A stretch of 38,716 nt of DNA from CAYYAQ01 sp964469555 (lineage in GTDB: Bacteria > Planctomycetota > UBA1135 > UBA2386), in contig CAYYAQ010000032.1 of assembly GCA_964469555.1 (NCBI GenBank), positions 1 to 38,716 on the forward strand. Reading direction: 5' to 3'. Below are positions 9,258 to 16,919 of this stretch, piece after piece. Under the pieces are notes generated by a model. It was not told the DNA's origin, did not search any database, and saw only the letters and a program-made list of their open reading frames with translations. How positions within the stretch are numbered: position 1 is the stretch's first letter; each line of letters opens with the position of its first letter. The position numbers were made by a program, and so were the translations under genes.

Positions 9258-9969
9258 AGTGAGCTCGCAGATTGAGTTGGCGGGCAAGTAGGTGCTTACC
9301 CATGCCGAGCATGAGCCTCGATGCCCACCTGCTCTTGATTCCCGGCTGCGCAACCGGCTCAACCGCATCTACCACGAACCTGGAAGACTCGAACAGCTCC
9401 CGGAGTGAACGTGGTGTGAACCACCGGAGATGGGCGCGATCCATCGTGCCGGACTCGGCGAGATCCCACCGGCCTCGCATCAACATGAGAATCACGCTGT
9501 AGTGTGAAACGTTCGGGGTGCTCGCCAGGGCGATAGCTCCCGGCTTGAGCAGTGGACGTATCCGGGCCAACGTGGACCACGGGTCTACGAGGTGCTCCAA
9601 GACCTCGCTCAGAATCAACGCGTCGAAGGACCGCTCCGCCCAGGGAAGCTCCGTGGTTTCGACATCGCCGACAACGACCTCGGTGATTCTGCTCCTCGCG
9701 ATCAGCGCGGAAGTCTCGTGAAGCTCGATCGCGCAGTACTCGGCACACAACCCTCTGGCGAGGGCAGCGGCCCCCGTGTTGCCCCTTCCGCAACCGATCT
9801 CGAGTATCCGCCCGTCTGCGGTGCTCGGCAGGAGCTCCAACATGTCGCTCCGCGACCCGCAGAAGTAATCAGGGTCCTTGGATCGGTACATACTACGTAT
9901 CGACGCGAGCGGGACTGGACCGGCGTCCGTATCACCGGTGTCGTCCCGCGCGAACTCGTCAGTAGTCAT
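9241..9969 (-). CDS. Class I SAM-dependent methyltransferase
   Basis: 242 residues from ATG 9967-9969 (the frame stays open to 10008). Motif I is ILEIGCGRGNTG (55-66), followed by YCAIELHE (acidic end of beta-2), GDVETTELPW, the LILSEVLEHLVDP segment and LASTPNVSHYSV. This layout is that of Methyltransf_11/23 proteins common in O-antigen and exopolysaccharide loci, where they methylate sugars or act in modification of glycan ends. Its 3' end overlaps the flippase start by about 17 bases, so the two are probably co-translated. Substrate unknown. Confidence 0.85.
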   Translation of the reverse strand: MTTDEFARDDTGDTDAGPVPLASIRSMYRSKDPDYFCGSRSDMLELLPSTADGRILEIGCGRGNTGAAALARGLCAEYCAIELHETSALIARSRITEVVVGDVETTELPWAERSFDALILSEVLEHLVDPWSTLARIRPLLKPGAIALASTPNVSHYSVILMLMRGRWDLAESGTMDRAHLRWFTPRSLRELFESSRFVVDAVEPVAQPGIKSRWASRLMLGMGKHLLARQLNLRAHCDATS

Positions 9970-10501
9970 GATTCTCGATTCGGGGTGCGACGCCCGCCCG
10001 AGCGCCACCCCATGGATCCTATCAGGCGCCGACGGATGGAGCCATTCTCGCGTGGCTCGTCCGCGCTATCGAGTCCGAGCCGATGACCGCGCGCTCGGTT
10101 TCTTATGAGGGACTTCCTGGATTGGCTCCGGACTGGATCGAGATCTCTCGCCCGGCAGCCGCAACCCGGTCGGATGGACCTGACGATCGAGGCTCCCGGA
10201 CCCGTCATGGTTCCGGAACGGAAGATTCGAGCCTCGCCACTCCGGAGCAAGCACATCGTGCGGGATGTAGACGTACGGGCTGGTGAGCATATCGAGATAG
10301 CCACTCGAGCCGCCGTGACTGGCGGCGATGTCGGGGGTCTTGCTGGGGGAGTCGCCGATATTGCAGCTTGGAACGTCTATCCTCTCACTGGCGGAGGAAG
10401 TGCCCGTTCTGCTGTTCCGACTCCCCGGGCAGGGCTTGCACGGAGTATCCAGGTCCTACAGACTTCCCCGATCCCCAGACAACCCAAGGAACCCATACGA
10501 C
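9970..10501. other. Gene-free interval before the thioredoxin-like selenoprotein gene
   Basis: Open frames exist on both strands but none shows a signal peptide, domain or clear start. The interval holds copy 2 of the 23-bp repeat (10360-10382) within a 9-bp inverted repeat, GGGGAGTCG at 10346-10354 and CGACTCCCC at 10418-10426. It should contain promoters for the methyltransferase/flippase unit (minus) and for the selenoprotein gene (plus), but I cannot place them. Confidence 0.5.
10360..10382 (+). repeat. 23-bp dispersed repeat, copy 2
   Basis: Exact match in the same orientation to 4422-4444. It lies 119 bases before the ATG at 10502 and inside the loop of a 9-bp inverted repeat. It includes GGAAC, which resembles an ECF sigma -35 element, but no matching -10 element is conserved between the copies. 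Confidence 0.8.
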
Positions 10502-11551
10502 ATGAATCACTGCAAATCGCTTGGCCTCGCCCTGCTCGGCGCAGTTGCCACCCTCCTCACGCCTGCAATCGCGCAGGGGCAGGAGAAGACCGACCCGCCG
10601 AAGAAGAAGGTGATCCGTGCCATCAGGCTGAGCGCTGCCGGCAGTTCTCGCAAGCCCCCAACCCAGGCGGAGCTGAAGCAACGGTTCACCAAGAAGCTCG
10701 AAGGCGCATGGATCAAGAACGGTGCGTGGAACCTGGACTACGAAAAGGCGCTGCAAGCGTCGAAGGCGAGCGGCAAGCAGGTCTTTGCCTACTTCACCCG
10801 CAGCTACGCTCCTTGAGGCCCGTGCACGCGAGTGGAGAACGGTCTGTTCTCCAGTGCGGATTTCACACAATGGAGCAAGAACTACGTGCTGTATCTGCAC
10901 ATTTCGACACGCATCGAAGGCCGCAAGCACGAGGGACTTTTCCGCGCCAAGGGCTTTACCGGTTTCCCGACACTGGCGTTCCTCGACGTCGAGGGTGGGT
11001 TGACCGCCAAGCACGCGGGCAGCCGGGTGGTCGGGGAAATCCAGAAGACGGCTGACAAGTCCATGGCTTACATGGCCCTTCGGGACAAGGCCGCATCGGG
11101 TGACAAGGTCGCGGTCCAACACCTGTTTGTCGCTGATCTGGAACTCGCTCGGTACGACTTCACCCTGGGGTCCCTGAAGCTCGCCGGTCTGCGCAAGGAG
11201 ATGTCGGAGAACCTGCAGAAGAAGGCTGACCAACTCATGATCGACATCCAGTACAACGAACTGCGCCGTCGATTGTCGAAAGAACTGTCCGCTGGGTTGG
11301 GTCGCAAGGAATACACCCGGCGCTATCAGGGCTTGAACCTCGACTTCTATCGGTCCGGCTTGTTTCCCAGTGGCCGGACTGCCCTGTCGATCCTCATGGG
11401 GGTGATGGGCTATGCGTTCCAGAACAAGGACGAGGCCTTGCTCGCGCAAGCACTGGAGAAGTTCAAGGCGCAGGCCTCGAACCAACCTGGATTCGCGCCG
11501 CGGGTAGCTCGATACGAGTCGATGCTCGCCCGGCTGCGTCGCGACAAGTAG
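10502..11551 (+). CDS. Secreted thioredoxin-like selenoprotein with U-G-P-C active site (in-frame TGA 10814-10816)
   Basis: 349 residues from ATG 10502 if TGA at codon 105 is read as selenocysteine. Residues 1-25 form a signal peptide (basic start, LGLALLGAVATLL, AIAQG). A Pro/Lys-rich linker follows, then a Thioredoxin_7-like domain: WNLDYEKALQASKASGKQ, beta strand VFAYFTRSYAP, then U105-G-P-C108, i.e. the thioredoxin CGPC with the first Cys replaced by U. After it come an acidic/aromatic helix (ENGLFSSADFTQWSKNYV), and the cis-Pro strand GFTGFPTLAFLD expected of the fold. Residues ~200-349 are an alpha-helical tail. The frame before and after the TGA is the same and the catalytic motif spans it, so a nonsense mutation is unlikely. 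A hairpin at 10833-10853 fits a bacterial SECIS. Predicted extracytoplasmic thiol/selenol oxidoreductase. Confidence 0.85.
10833..10853 (+). promoter_or_regulatory. Bacterial SECIS element for the thioredoxin-like gene
   Basis: TGGAGAAC (10833-10840) pairs perfectly with GTTCTCCA (10846-10853) around the 5-base loop GGTCT. The loop starts 24 bases after the TGA. From memory the E. coli fdhF SECIS, bound by SelB, presents the same GGUCU bases in its loop. Position, stem and loop all match the bacterial SECIS model. Confidence 0.8.
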
Positions 11552-11584
11552 CTCCGGGCAGTCTGTTCCGCAGTCCGTGCGATC

Positions 11585-11611
11585 ACCTGTCGCCGTGGCC
11601 CGGCGGCAGGT
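11585..11611 (+). terminator. Strong hairpin downstream of the thioredoxin-like gene
   Basis: ACCTGTCGCCG (11585-11595) pairs with CGGCGGCAGGT (11601-11611), 11 pairs with one G-T wobble and a 5-base loop, 33 bases after the stop. No T run follows, so it is either a Rho-assisted end or an mRNA-stabilising hairpin. Confidence 0.4.
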
Positions 11612-11784
11612 TGAGCGGATCGGCGTGACCGGTACGGGCCATCGTCGCCGGCCCACGGGGTTCTCGGATCCGGTCGGTGAACCCGTCACATTCTATTACT
11701 CAATAGTGACTTGAGGTGATGGAGCCCGGCGTGGTTGGGGGGTGAGGCGCGGGTGGACCCGGCCTTCCATCCAGACCGGAAGAA

Positions 11785-11956
11785 ACTCGTGGATTTCACC
11801 GCAGCGTTTGCCTGGCCATGACGCTGTCCCGGACGACACCTGCCCGCCAACCACGAGAACAATGACAAACACTCGTGGATTTCACCGCAGCGTTTGCCTG
11901 GCCATGACGCTGTCCCGGACGACACCTGCCCGCCAACCACGAGAACAATGACAAAC
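11785..11956 (+). repeat. Exact 86-bp tandem duplication
   Basis: Bases 11785-11870 and 11871-11956 are identical. The second copy carries the start codon (ATG 11948) of the beta-helix gene; the first copy carries an equivalent ATG at 11862 that opens a 29-codon frame ending near the real start. The copies therefore duplicate the leader and translation start of that gene. Confidence 0.95.
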
Positions 11957-13519
11957 CATAGAATGCACAGTTCGGCGATTCTTCGGACCGCCTGCCTCCT
12001 CGGTACCTCTGCGCTCGCTGCCCAGCCACCGATCGACGTCCCAACCCAGTTCCCCGAGATCCAGATGGCGATCGACGCCGCGGTCCGTGGGCAGACGGTC
12101 AGGGTCCTGGTCAGGCCAAATGGCCTGGGCGGTCAGGTAGGATACCCTGAGCACTTCGTGATGAAGAGCGGCGTGTCGGTTCTTGGTGTGCGGCATGCTG
12201 TCCTCGGCAAACCCATCGTTGCCGCTCACAGGCCCGAAACACCAATCGTTCGCTTTCCTGATCCGACGATCGGTCGGGACACATCTCTACAGGGACTCAA
12301 GCTGATCAACGGCGCGGCGGAGCGCGGGGCTGCTATCCATATTTCGGACAATGCGTCTCCCACTATCCTGGGCAACACCATCACCTACCAGCACGCCATC
12401 TACGGTGCTGGTCTCTATGCGGGTGCCGGGGCCAGCCCGAGGATCGAACGCAACATCTTCGAGGGCTGTGAGGCCGAGCGGAGCGGAGGAGGGATCTTCC
12501 TCTCCCGACCCGGTTCTGGTGCGTCCATCGTCCGCAACGTGTTTGACCAGAATCAGGCCGGCTCACACGGGGCCGGAGTGTGCGTTTTCTATGGGAGGGC
12601 GACGCTGTGGGGTAACGAGTTTCTCGGTAACCGGGCGGAGCGGTATGGCGGTGGGCTGTTTGTCTACCGGACGATCCTCACTGCGTCATTCAATCGCTTT
12701 GCCGACAACGTCGCCGGTGTTGACGCGGCGCCCGGGTATGGCGGTGGAGCCGCTCTCGTTTTCGTGACCAGGACCTACTTCGCACGGAATCAGTTCAAGG
12801 AGAACCGGGCGGACCGTGGTGGAGGTCTCTACTTGCTCGCCTGCGAACTCCGGGCCCGGCATTTGACCTTCCACGGCAACCGGGCTGACCTGGAAGGCGG
12901 CGGCATCGCCGTCATGGGTTCCAGCGGGGGACCAGTGAGTATTGAGGCTTGTGACTTCCGTAGGAACGTGGCTGGCACCAGCCCGCTGACAGGCGCGGGG
13001 GGCGGCATCCTGATCAACAGTCGCCAGCCAGCTACCGTGGTGAACTGCGTGTTCTACCGCAACGTCGCTGCCTACGCCGAGTCGTCTGGCTGTGGGATCC
13101 GCATCGTTTCGAATCCTGCACCGGTGGTGGTGAACAACACCCTGGTGGAGAACGTGTTTCCCAATGGCATGCTGGGCTCCGGTCTGGCCATCGGCTCCTG
13201 GGGCGCGTGCTGGGTGGTCAACAACTGGTTCGCAGATCACGGTGTGCACGTGTCGCGAGACCACGCTGCCATGCCCGTGGCGCTGCGCCACAATCGGTAC
13301 ACATCCAACAACCTGGGGCAATTGAACATGCACGCGACCGATGCGGTGGCGAGGCCTCGGTTCGCCCGTCCGGGCGTGGACTTTCACTGCCTGCCTGGAG
13401 ACCCGGGGGAGAACCAGGGCCTGACGGGACCGGCGTGGGTGCCGAGTCGGGACATCGATGGTCAGGCCCGCTCGTTGTTCCGGGTGGACATCGGGGCTGA
13501 CGAAATCGCAGTGAGATGA
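11948..13519 (+). CDS. Secreted right-handed parallel beta-helix protein
   Basis: 523 residues from ATG 11948; the upstream extension is excluded because it lies in the tandem repeat. A signal peptide is present (residues ~8-24, ending ALAAQP). Residues ~25-75 resemble the PbH1 entry segment (VPTQFPEIQMAIDAAVRGQ, VLVRPNG...). Repeats of the type xxNxFxxNxAxxGGG follow from ~100 to 440, for example RNVFDQNQAGSHGAGV, GNEFLGNRAERYGGGLF and RNQFKENRADRGGGLYL, which is the pectate-lyase-like beta-helix pattern. The end VDIGADEI is the common C-terminal DxGAxE motif of these proteins. Role: extracellular, perhaps carbohydrate binding or lysis, not assignable further. A hairpin at 13548-13580 may end the transcript. 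Confidence 0.85.
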   Translation: MTNHRMHSSAILRTACLLGTSALAAQPPIDVPTQFPEIQMAIDAAVRGQTVRVLVRPNGLGGQVGYPEHFVMKSGVSVLGVRHAVLGKPIVAAHRPETPIVRFPDPTIGRDTSLQGLKLINGAAERGAAIHISDNASPTILGNTITYQHAIYGAGLYAGAGASPRIERNIFEGCEAERSGGGIFLSRPGSGASIVRNVFDQNQAGSHGAGVCVFYGRATLWGNEFLGNRAERYGGGLFVYRTILTASFNRFADNVAGVDAAPGYGGGAALVFVTRTYFARNQFKENRADRGGGLYLLACELRARHLTFHGNRADLEGGGIAVMGSSGGPVSIEACDFRRNVAGTSPLTGAGGGILINSRQPATVVNCVFYRNVAAYAESSGCGIRIVSNPAPVVVNNTLVENVFPNGMLGSGLAIGSWGACWVVNNWFADHGVHVSRDHAAMPVALRHNRYTSNNLGQLNMHATDAVARPRFARPGVDFHCLPGDPGENQGLTGPAWVPSRDIDGQARSLFRVDIGADEIAVR

Positions 13520-13547
13520 CCCCGGTCTTGCGCCGGTATCCGGAGGA

Positions 13548-13580
13548 CGCGCAGGTGGTTGTTGTACGAACACCTGCGCG
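13548..13580 (+). terminator. Terminator-like hairpin after the beta-helix gene
   Basis: CGCGCAGGTG (13548-13557) and CACCTGCGCG (13571-13580) form a perfect 10-bp stem with a 13-base loop, 28 bases after the stop. Only TTCCCT follows, so the T tract is weak. Confidence 0.5.
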
Positions 13581-13644
13581 TTCCCTACGTATTACTGGAC
13601 GATCTTGGTCGGTATCGCGTTGGTGACGTCGAGGATGTTCCCGC

Positions 13645-13821
13645 TCACGGGTTGTGGTCACGACGCAGTTGCAGCGGAGCCGGTTGCGGAGAAGGCTCGA
13701 CCCGGATCGTCTTCGGGTGGCGGAGACCGTAGACGTTCACGCTCCACGTGAGCGATCCGAAATCACTCGTACCCCTGACGATCTTCTCGATCCTGCGCAG
13801 CGTCGGATACTTGCCGGGCAT
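13645..13821 (-). CDS. Truncated open frame of unknown origin
   Basis: A 58-codon frame (MPGKYPTLRRIEKIVRG..., SLTWSVNVYGLRHPKTIRVE, stop at 13645-13647) has the look of the tail of a real protein, but it lies directly against the tRNA 3' fragment and no start or domain can be assigned. It may be a gene remnant cut by the event that left the tRNA fragment. Confidence 0.3.
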   Translation of the reverse strand: MPGKYPTLRRIEKIVRGTSDFGSLTWSVNVYGLRHPKTIRVEPSPQPAPLQLRRDHNP

Positions 13822-13824
13822 CCA

Positions 13825-13880
13825 CGAGCACAGGATGAAGCATGCATAGGTCGCCAGTTCGACTCTGGCCGCAGGCTCCA
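13825..13880 (+). pseudogene. tRNA 3'-half fragment (possible attachment-site relic)
   Basis: GCCAG-TTCGACT-CTGGC (13853-13869) is a perfect T arm with the TTCGANT loop. It is preceded by an AGGTC variable loop (13848-13852) and followed by seven acceptor bases, one discriminator base and CCA at 13878-13880. Upstream, GAGC (13826-13829) is at the spacing of the 3' side of a D stem, but the anticodon stem does not pair and no D-arm 5' side or convincing acceptor 5' strand is found (TCCTGCG at 13791 pairs at 6 of 7 positions but implies an abnormal body). Antisense reading gives EPAARVELATY, a phrase typical of frames antisense to tRNA genes. Confidence 0.55.
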
Positions 13881-13925
13881 ACTCGATCGCGCACTTGCGC
13901 GAGACTGATCGAAGGGCGTCCCACC

Positions 13926-15074
13926 CTACATCCCGTAGCGCAGGATCGGATTCCACTCGAAGTTGCGGCTTGTTCTCGTCGCGATTGTCGAGGTGGCTCG
14001 GTAGCCGTAGACCGCGTGACGCCGCGGCGTCCTGTCGTCCACGTAGCTCGGCAACCTCGGCAATTCCGTCCGCGAGCCGTCCGACAGCTTCAGTTCTCCC
14101 GTCTTCGTGTCGGCCCACGCCGCCTGGTTCAGGAAGTAATAACCGAAGAAAGAGGCTTGGATCGGGATCGTCAACCCGGTCCGCCACCAGCCGAACGCGC
14201 CGAAGGAGTCGGTGCGGCCAAACTTCAGCAACATCGGCTTGGCGGGGTCCAGGTGCAGCTTCCCGCAGTTCACTCCGGGTAGCGCGTGGCCGTTTGGTGC
14301 GATGTCGACGCCGAGTGCGAGCACCGCCGGTGCGCCCTTGCCGAGTCGGATCGCGTAGGCATTGATCGAGTGCACGTTCTGGAGTGGAAGGCTTTGTGGT
14401 CCGTAGGTGGTCGACTCCACGATGCTTACGGATGGCCGGGTCTGTCCCGAGTCCTGGCACGCGGTGCCGAAACTCGCGGTGCCCGCCGTCGTGTGCGTCC
14501 CGACCCCGTAGGTGTCGAGGTCGTACGCGAGGCCGTTGTTGTTGTTCCAGAAAATTGGAAGGTTTCGCAGCACGCCGCCGACGAATGTGAAGTCCGCGCA
14601 GACATCGCGGGTGCCGCCGTAGTTCCACGACGTCGCAAACGGGAATCGAACCGAGAACGGCGCGGGGCGGTTGGGTTGCGCACCCGACAGCGTTGGCAAG
14701 GAAAAGGCCGCCCGAAAGACGGTCGTGGGCGTGGACTTGTGGTTGAGCGCGAAGGTCTTGCTCGGGGCTACATGATCGGTTTCCGCCATCTGCAGCGTGA
14801 CCCGGTTCCAGTTGCGCCCCGTGCCGTTGTACGAGTAGTAGCCCCGGGAACCGTCCGGCCGCAGTGCGATCTCCTTGATCGTCTTCGCGGATCCGCGCAG
14901 GTTGCCGTCCAGCAGTTGCGTCCTGCCCTCCCGGTAGTAGCCGAAGTAGCGGCCGCTGTAGACGCCCTCCATCGTCAGGAACTTGGCCGATGGCGAGACC
15001 ACTTGGGTCTGCGCCATGACCTGCGCGGAGATTCCGACGAGCAGGGTGAGAACGGGTAGTAGCGGTCGTTTCAT
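13926..15074 (-). CDS. Secreted protein of unknown function
   Basis: 382 residues from ATG 15072-15074. Signal peptide MKRPLLPVLTLLVGISAQVMAQ, then a beta-rich body with no recognised catalytic motif. Motifs include VYSGRYFGYYREGRTQLLDGNL near the start, WNYGGTRDVCADFTFVGG in the middle (C~160), and FFGYYFLNQAAWAD near 310. Two later cysteines (in FGTACQDSG and GVNCGK) may form disulfides. Secreted proteins of this general build (signal ending in AQ, then a beta-rich body) occur in large numbers in some planctomycetes. It lies in the same orientation as the gene at 15533-16594 and may be distantly similar to it (both have a late GGVLRN/GKGC-rich beta region), but I cannot establish homology by eye. 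Confidence 0.7.
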   Translation of the reverse strand: MKRPLLPVLTLLVGISAQVMAQTQVVSPSAKFLTMEGVYSGRYFGYYREGRTQLLDGNLRGSAKTIKEIALRPDGSRGYYSYNGTGRNWNRVTLQMAETDHVAPSKTFALNHKSTPTTVFRAAFSLPTLSGAQPNRPAPFSVRFPFATSWNYGGTRDVCADFTFVGGVLRNLPIFWNNNNGLAYDLDTYGVGTHTTAGTASFGTACQDSGQTRPSVSIVESTTYGPQSLPLQNVHSINAYAIRLGKGAPAVLALGVDIAPNGHALPGVNCGKLHLDPAKPMLLKFGRTDSFGAFGWWRTGLTIPIQASFFGYYFLNQAAWADTKTGELKLSDGSRTELPRLPSYVDDRTPRRHAVYGYRATSTIATRTSRNFEWNPILRYGM

Positions 15075-15312
15075 AGGTAGGCTCGGTTCAGGGTTTCGAG
15101 GACTCTCTCAGTGCATTGCCGTATAGCGAACGGGATAGGACCTGTTACCTTTGGACTCGAAAGAATGGCAGCCCGCCGTGCGCGTGGGCTGCCCGTGGGT
15201 CGGCCCGGGCACCTGGGTGAAGCTCCAAGGCGATCTCCGCGATCCTGCGCGTTGCTGCCAAGCAACCGAGAGTGTCCCACGACGTGCTCGAGCTGCGCGA
15301 CTCAGGTGTTGA

Positions 15313-15523
15313 TCCATACCGATTTGCGCTGACGAATCGATCACGAAGAACGGCGTCTTCCTCGAGCAAATGGAGACGAACCCCGCGCAGTTCCTGCCCG
15401 AGGTGACTTCGTCAGAGCTGGACGGCGATGTGGTCAATATCGGTCTGGACGTACCGATGAAGGAACTTCGCCGCCTTCATCGTCATCGACGACAAGGGCA
15501 ACGATTTCTTCGCCAACATCTAG
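15313..15523 (+). pseudogene. Class I fumarate hydratase remnant
   Basis: Frame 1 reads CADESITKNGVFLEQ and METNPAQFLPE, ending VVNIGLDVPMKEL; this aligns with the E. coli FumA segment CSADRNIKAKINRQG...WIEKLEHNP...VDLNRPMKEI (recalled). After a frame change near 15460, the end reads FAAFIVIDDKGNDFFANI and a stop at 15521-15523, matching the FumA region DFPAFILVDDKGNDFF. So the two pieces join across a deletion of most of the C-terminal domain, and the N-terminal [4Fe-4S] part is missing. It is a dead gene on the plus strand between two minus-strand secreted-protein genes. Confidence 0.85.
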
Positions 15524-15532
15524 GCGGCGCTT

Positions 15533-16594
15533 CTACTGCGGGCGGATCACGCCGCCTTGTGTCACGGTGAAGCCGCCGAGGGTCGGATCGTCCACGGCGA
15601 ACTGCGAGTAGATGTGCAGTCCCTTCAGGGCTGCGCTGTTTGGGATCGTCCCGGGCAACGCGGCCTTGCCCGCCGTGACAGGCAGGAACACGATGAGCAG
15701 TCCGTCGGTGTTCTGCCAGCAGCCCTTGCCGTTGGTCATTATACCCAGATCGAACGGCAACCGCGTCGGGCCGTCGAGCAGATTGCTCAGGCCGACGAGA
15801 AACACCGAGTTCTTCGAATTCGTCGGCGCGTCACTCATCGTGAACGTGAAGGCGCTGCCCAGCATCGCTGAACCGGTGCTGCCGATCTGCGGGATCTTGC
15901 CGTTCGACCCTTTGCAGCCCTTGCCGAAGGGCATCAGCATCGGTTTGTAGATCAGCTTCATCACGAACCCGCCGCGACCCACGCCTTTCGCTGCGGTCGG
16001 GATCGTGGTGCACGAACCCTTCCCGAGGGCGGAGTAGATGCCGATGTCCATGGTTCCGTCCATCGAGGTGCCGTTGCCACCACTACCGCATCCCGGCCAT
16101 TGCTCGTAGCCCTGGCCGACTGGTAGCAGATCGATGACCAGATGGGACGCGGCGAGGCAGAGAAACGGCTTCTTGAACGGAATCGTCACCGAGAATTCCA
16201 GGCTGTCGCTCGGGTTCGGCCGGTAGATATTGAACTTGCCGCGGAAGACCTCGAGTTGGTTCGTGCCGAGGTTGTTCGCGAACGTGCCGCCCAGACCCGA
16301 GACCTTCGACGCGGTCAGGTCCGCGAGGACAACCCGCATCTCCTGCCATTGCCGTTCCTTCACCGCGAGCACTCGTGTCGTCGATCGAAACGAAATGCCG
16401 TAGATGAATCCGACTTGCAGGTAGCTCTTGTCCACCGCCTGCTGGAAGCGAGTGTAGCCGGTGTAGCTGAATGGAAATCCCGCGGAGGATCCGCCAAGTT
16501 TGGACGTCGCGCTCGGAGGCACGATCGTTTGAGCGTCGAGACTCAGGGTCAGAGAGACGACAGACAGCGACAGGACGAGGGATCGCGCTTTCAT
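15533..16594 (-). CDS. Secreted protein of unknown function
   Basis: 353 residues from ATG 16592-16594. Signal peptide MKARSLVLSLSVVSLTLSLDAQ, then TIVPPSATSKLGGSSAGFPF, a beginning I recognise as common in secreted planctomycete proteins of unknown role. The body is beta-rich: FQQAVDKSYLQVGFIYGISF, a Cys-containing region (KPFLCLAASH, WPGCGSGG, KGSCTTIP, FGKGCKGSNGK, GKGCWQN) and a C-terminal end GGFTVTQGGVIRPQ. Six scattered cysteines may form disulfides. No enzyme motif. The stop lies 9 bases beyond the end of the fumarase relic. Confidence 0.75.
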   Translation of the reverse strand: MKARSLVLSLSVVSLTLSLDAQTIVPPSATSKLGGSSAGFPFSYTGYTRFQQAVDKSYLQVGFIYGISFRSTTRVLAVKERQWQEMRVVLADLTASKVSGLGGTFANNLGTNQLEVFRGKFNIYRPNPSDSLEFSVTIPFKKPFLCLAASHLVIDLLPVGQGYEQWPGCGSGGNGTSMDGTMDIGIYSALGKGSCTTIPTAAKGVGRGGFVMKLIYKPMLMPFGKGCKGSNGKIPQIGSTGSAMLGSAFTFTMSDAPTNSKNSVFLVGLSNLLDGPTRLPFDLGIMTNGKGCWQNTDGLLIVFLPVTAGKAALPGTIPNSAALKGLHIYSQFAVDDPTLGGFTVTQGGVIRPQ

Positions 16595-16919
16595 GGGATC
16601 ATTCCGGGTGAGGAGGAAACGTCATCGAACGAGGATAGGCGTTTGTGCGTTAACCTGCCAGGGGCGAACAGCACCAGGCCCGCAAGACTTGACGGTCGGC
16701 GAGGAACGTCGTCGCGACGATCATCGCGATTACAGCGGGGAATGGCCGGGTGAACTCGATCCTGTGGTTGCCGACCTTCTCCGCGAGAGGCGATCTGTTT
16801 GGCCTGGTGTGTCCGAGGACTCGGAGCCGTGCCGCGCGTGACACGCGGTTGTCCCGATCGCCTACACTCGGGCGAGGTCCGGACAGGGCCGTGGCGAACA
16901 TGCGATAAAAACTATCCTC
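16595..16919. other. Gene-free divergent interval
   Basis: Between a minus-strand and a plus-strand secreted-protein gene. Frames are open on both strands but lack any domain, signal or start. It should hold the two divergent promoters; I could not identify -35/-10 pairs with confidence. Confidence 0.4.

Noticed and set aside
10360..10400. ECF-sigma promoter at the 23-bp repeat (GGAAC element)
   Set aside because: No shared -10-like sequence at the right distance in the two copies.
10105..11055. 316-codon plus-strand frame
   Set aside because: It overlaps the thioredoxin-like gene in another frame and lacks any domain; the thioredoxin frame is supported by fold motifs on both sides of the TGA.
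13791..13880. Intact 90-base tRNA
   Set aside because: The acceptor pairing is 6 of 7, no D arm can be drawn and the anticodon stem does not pair; only the 3' half is convincing.
13645..14628. Long minus-strand frame read as one 327-residue protein
   Set aside because: Its first two thirds overlap the well-supported secreted protein at 13926-15074 in another frame; only its last part (13645-13821) could be a real remnant.
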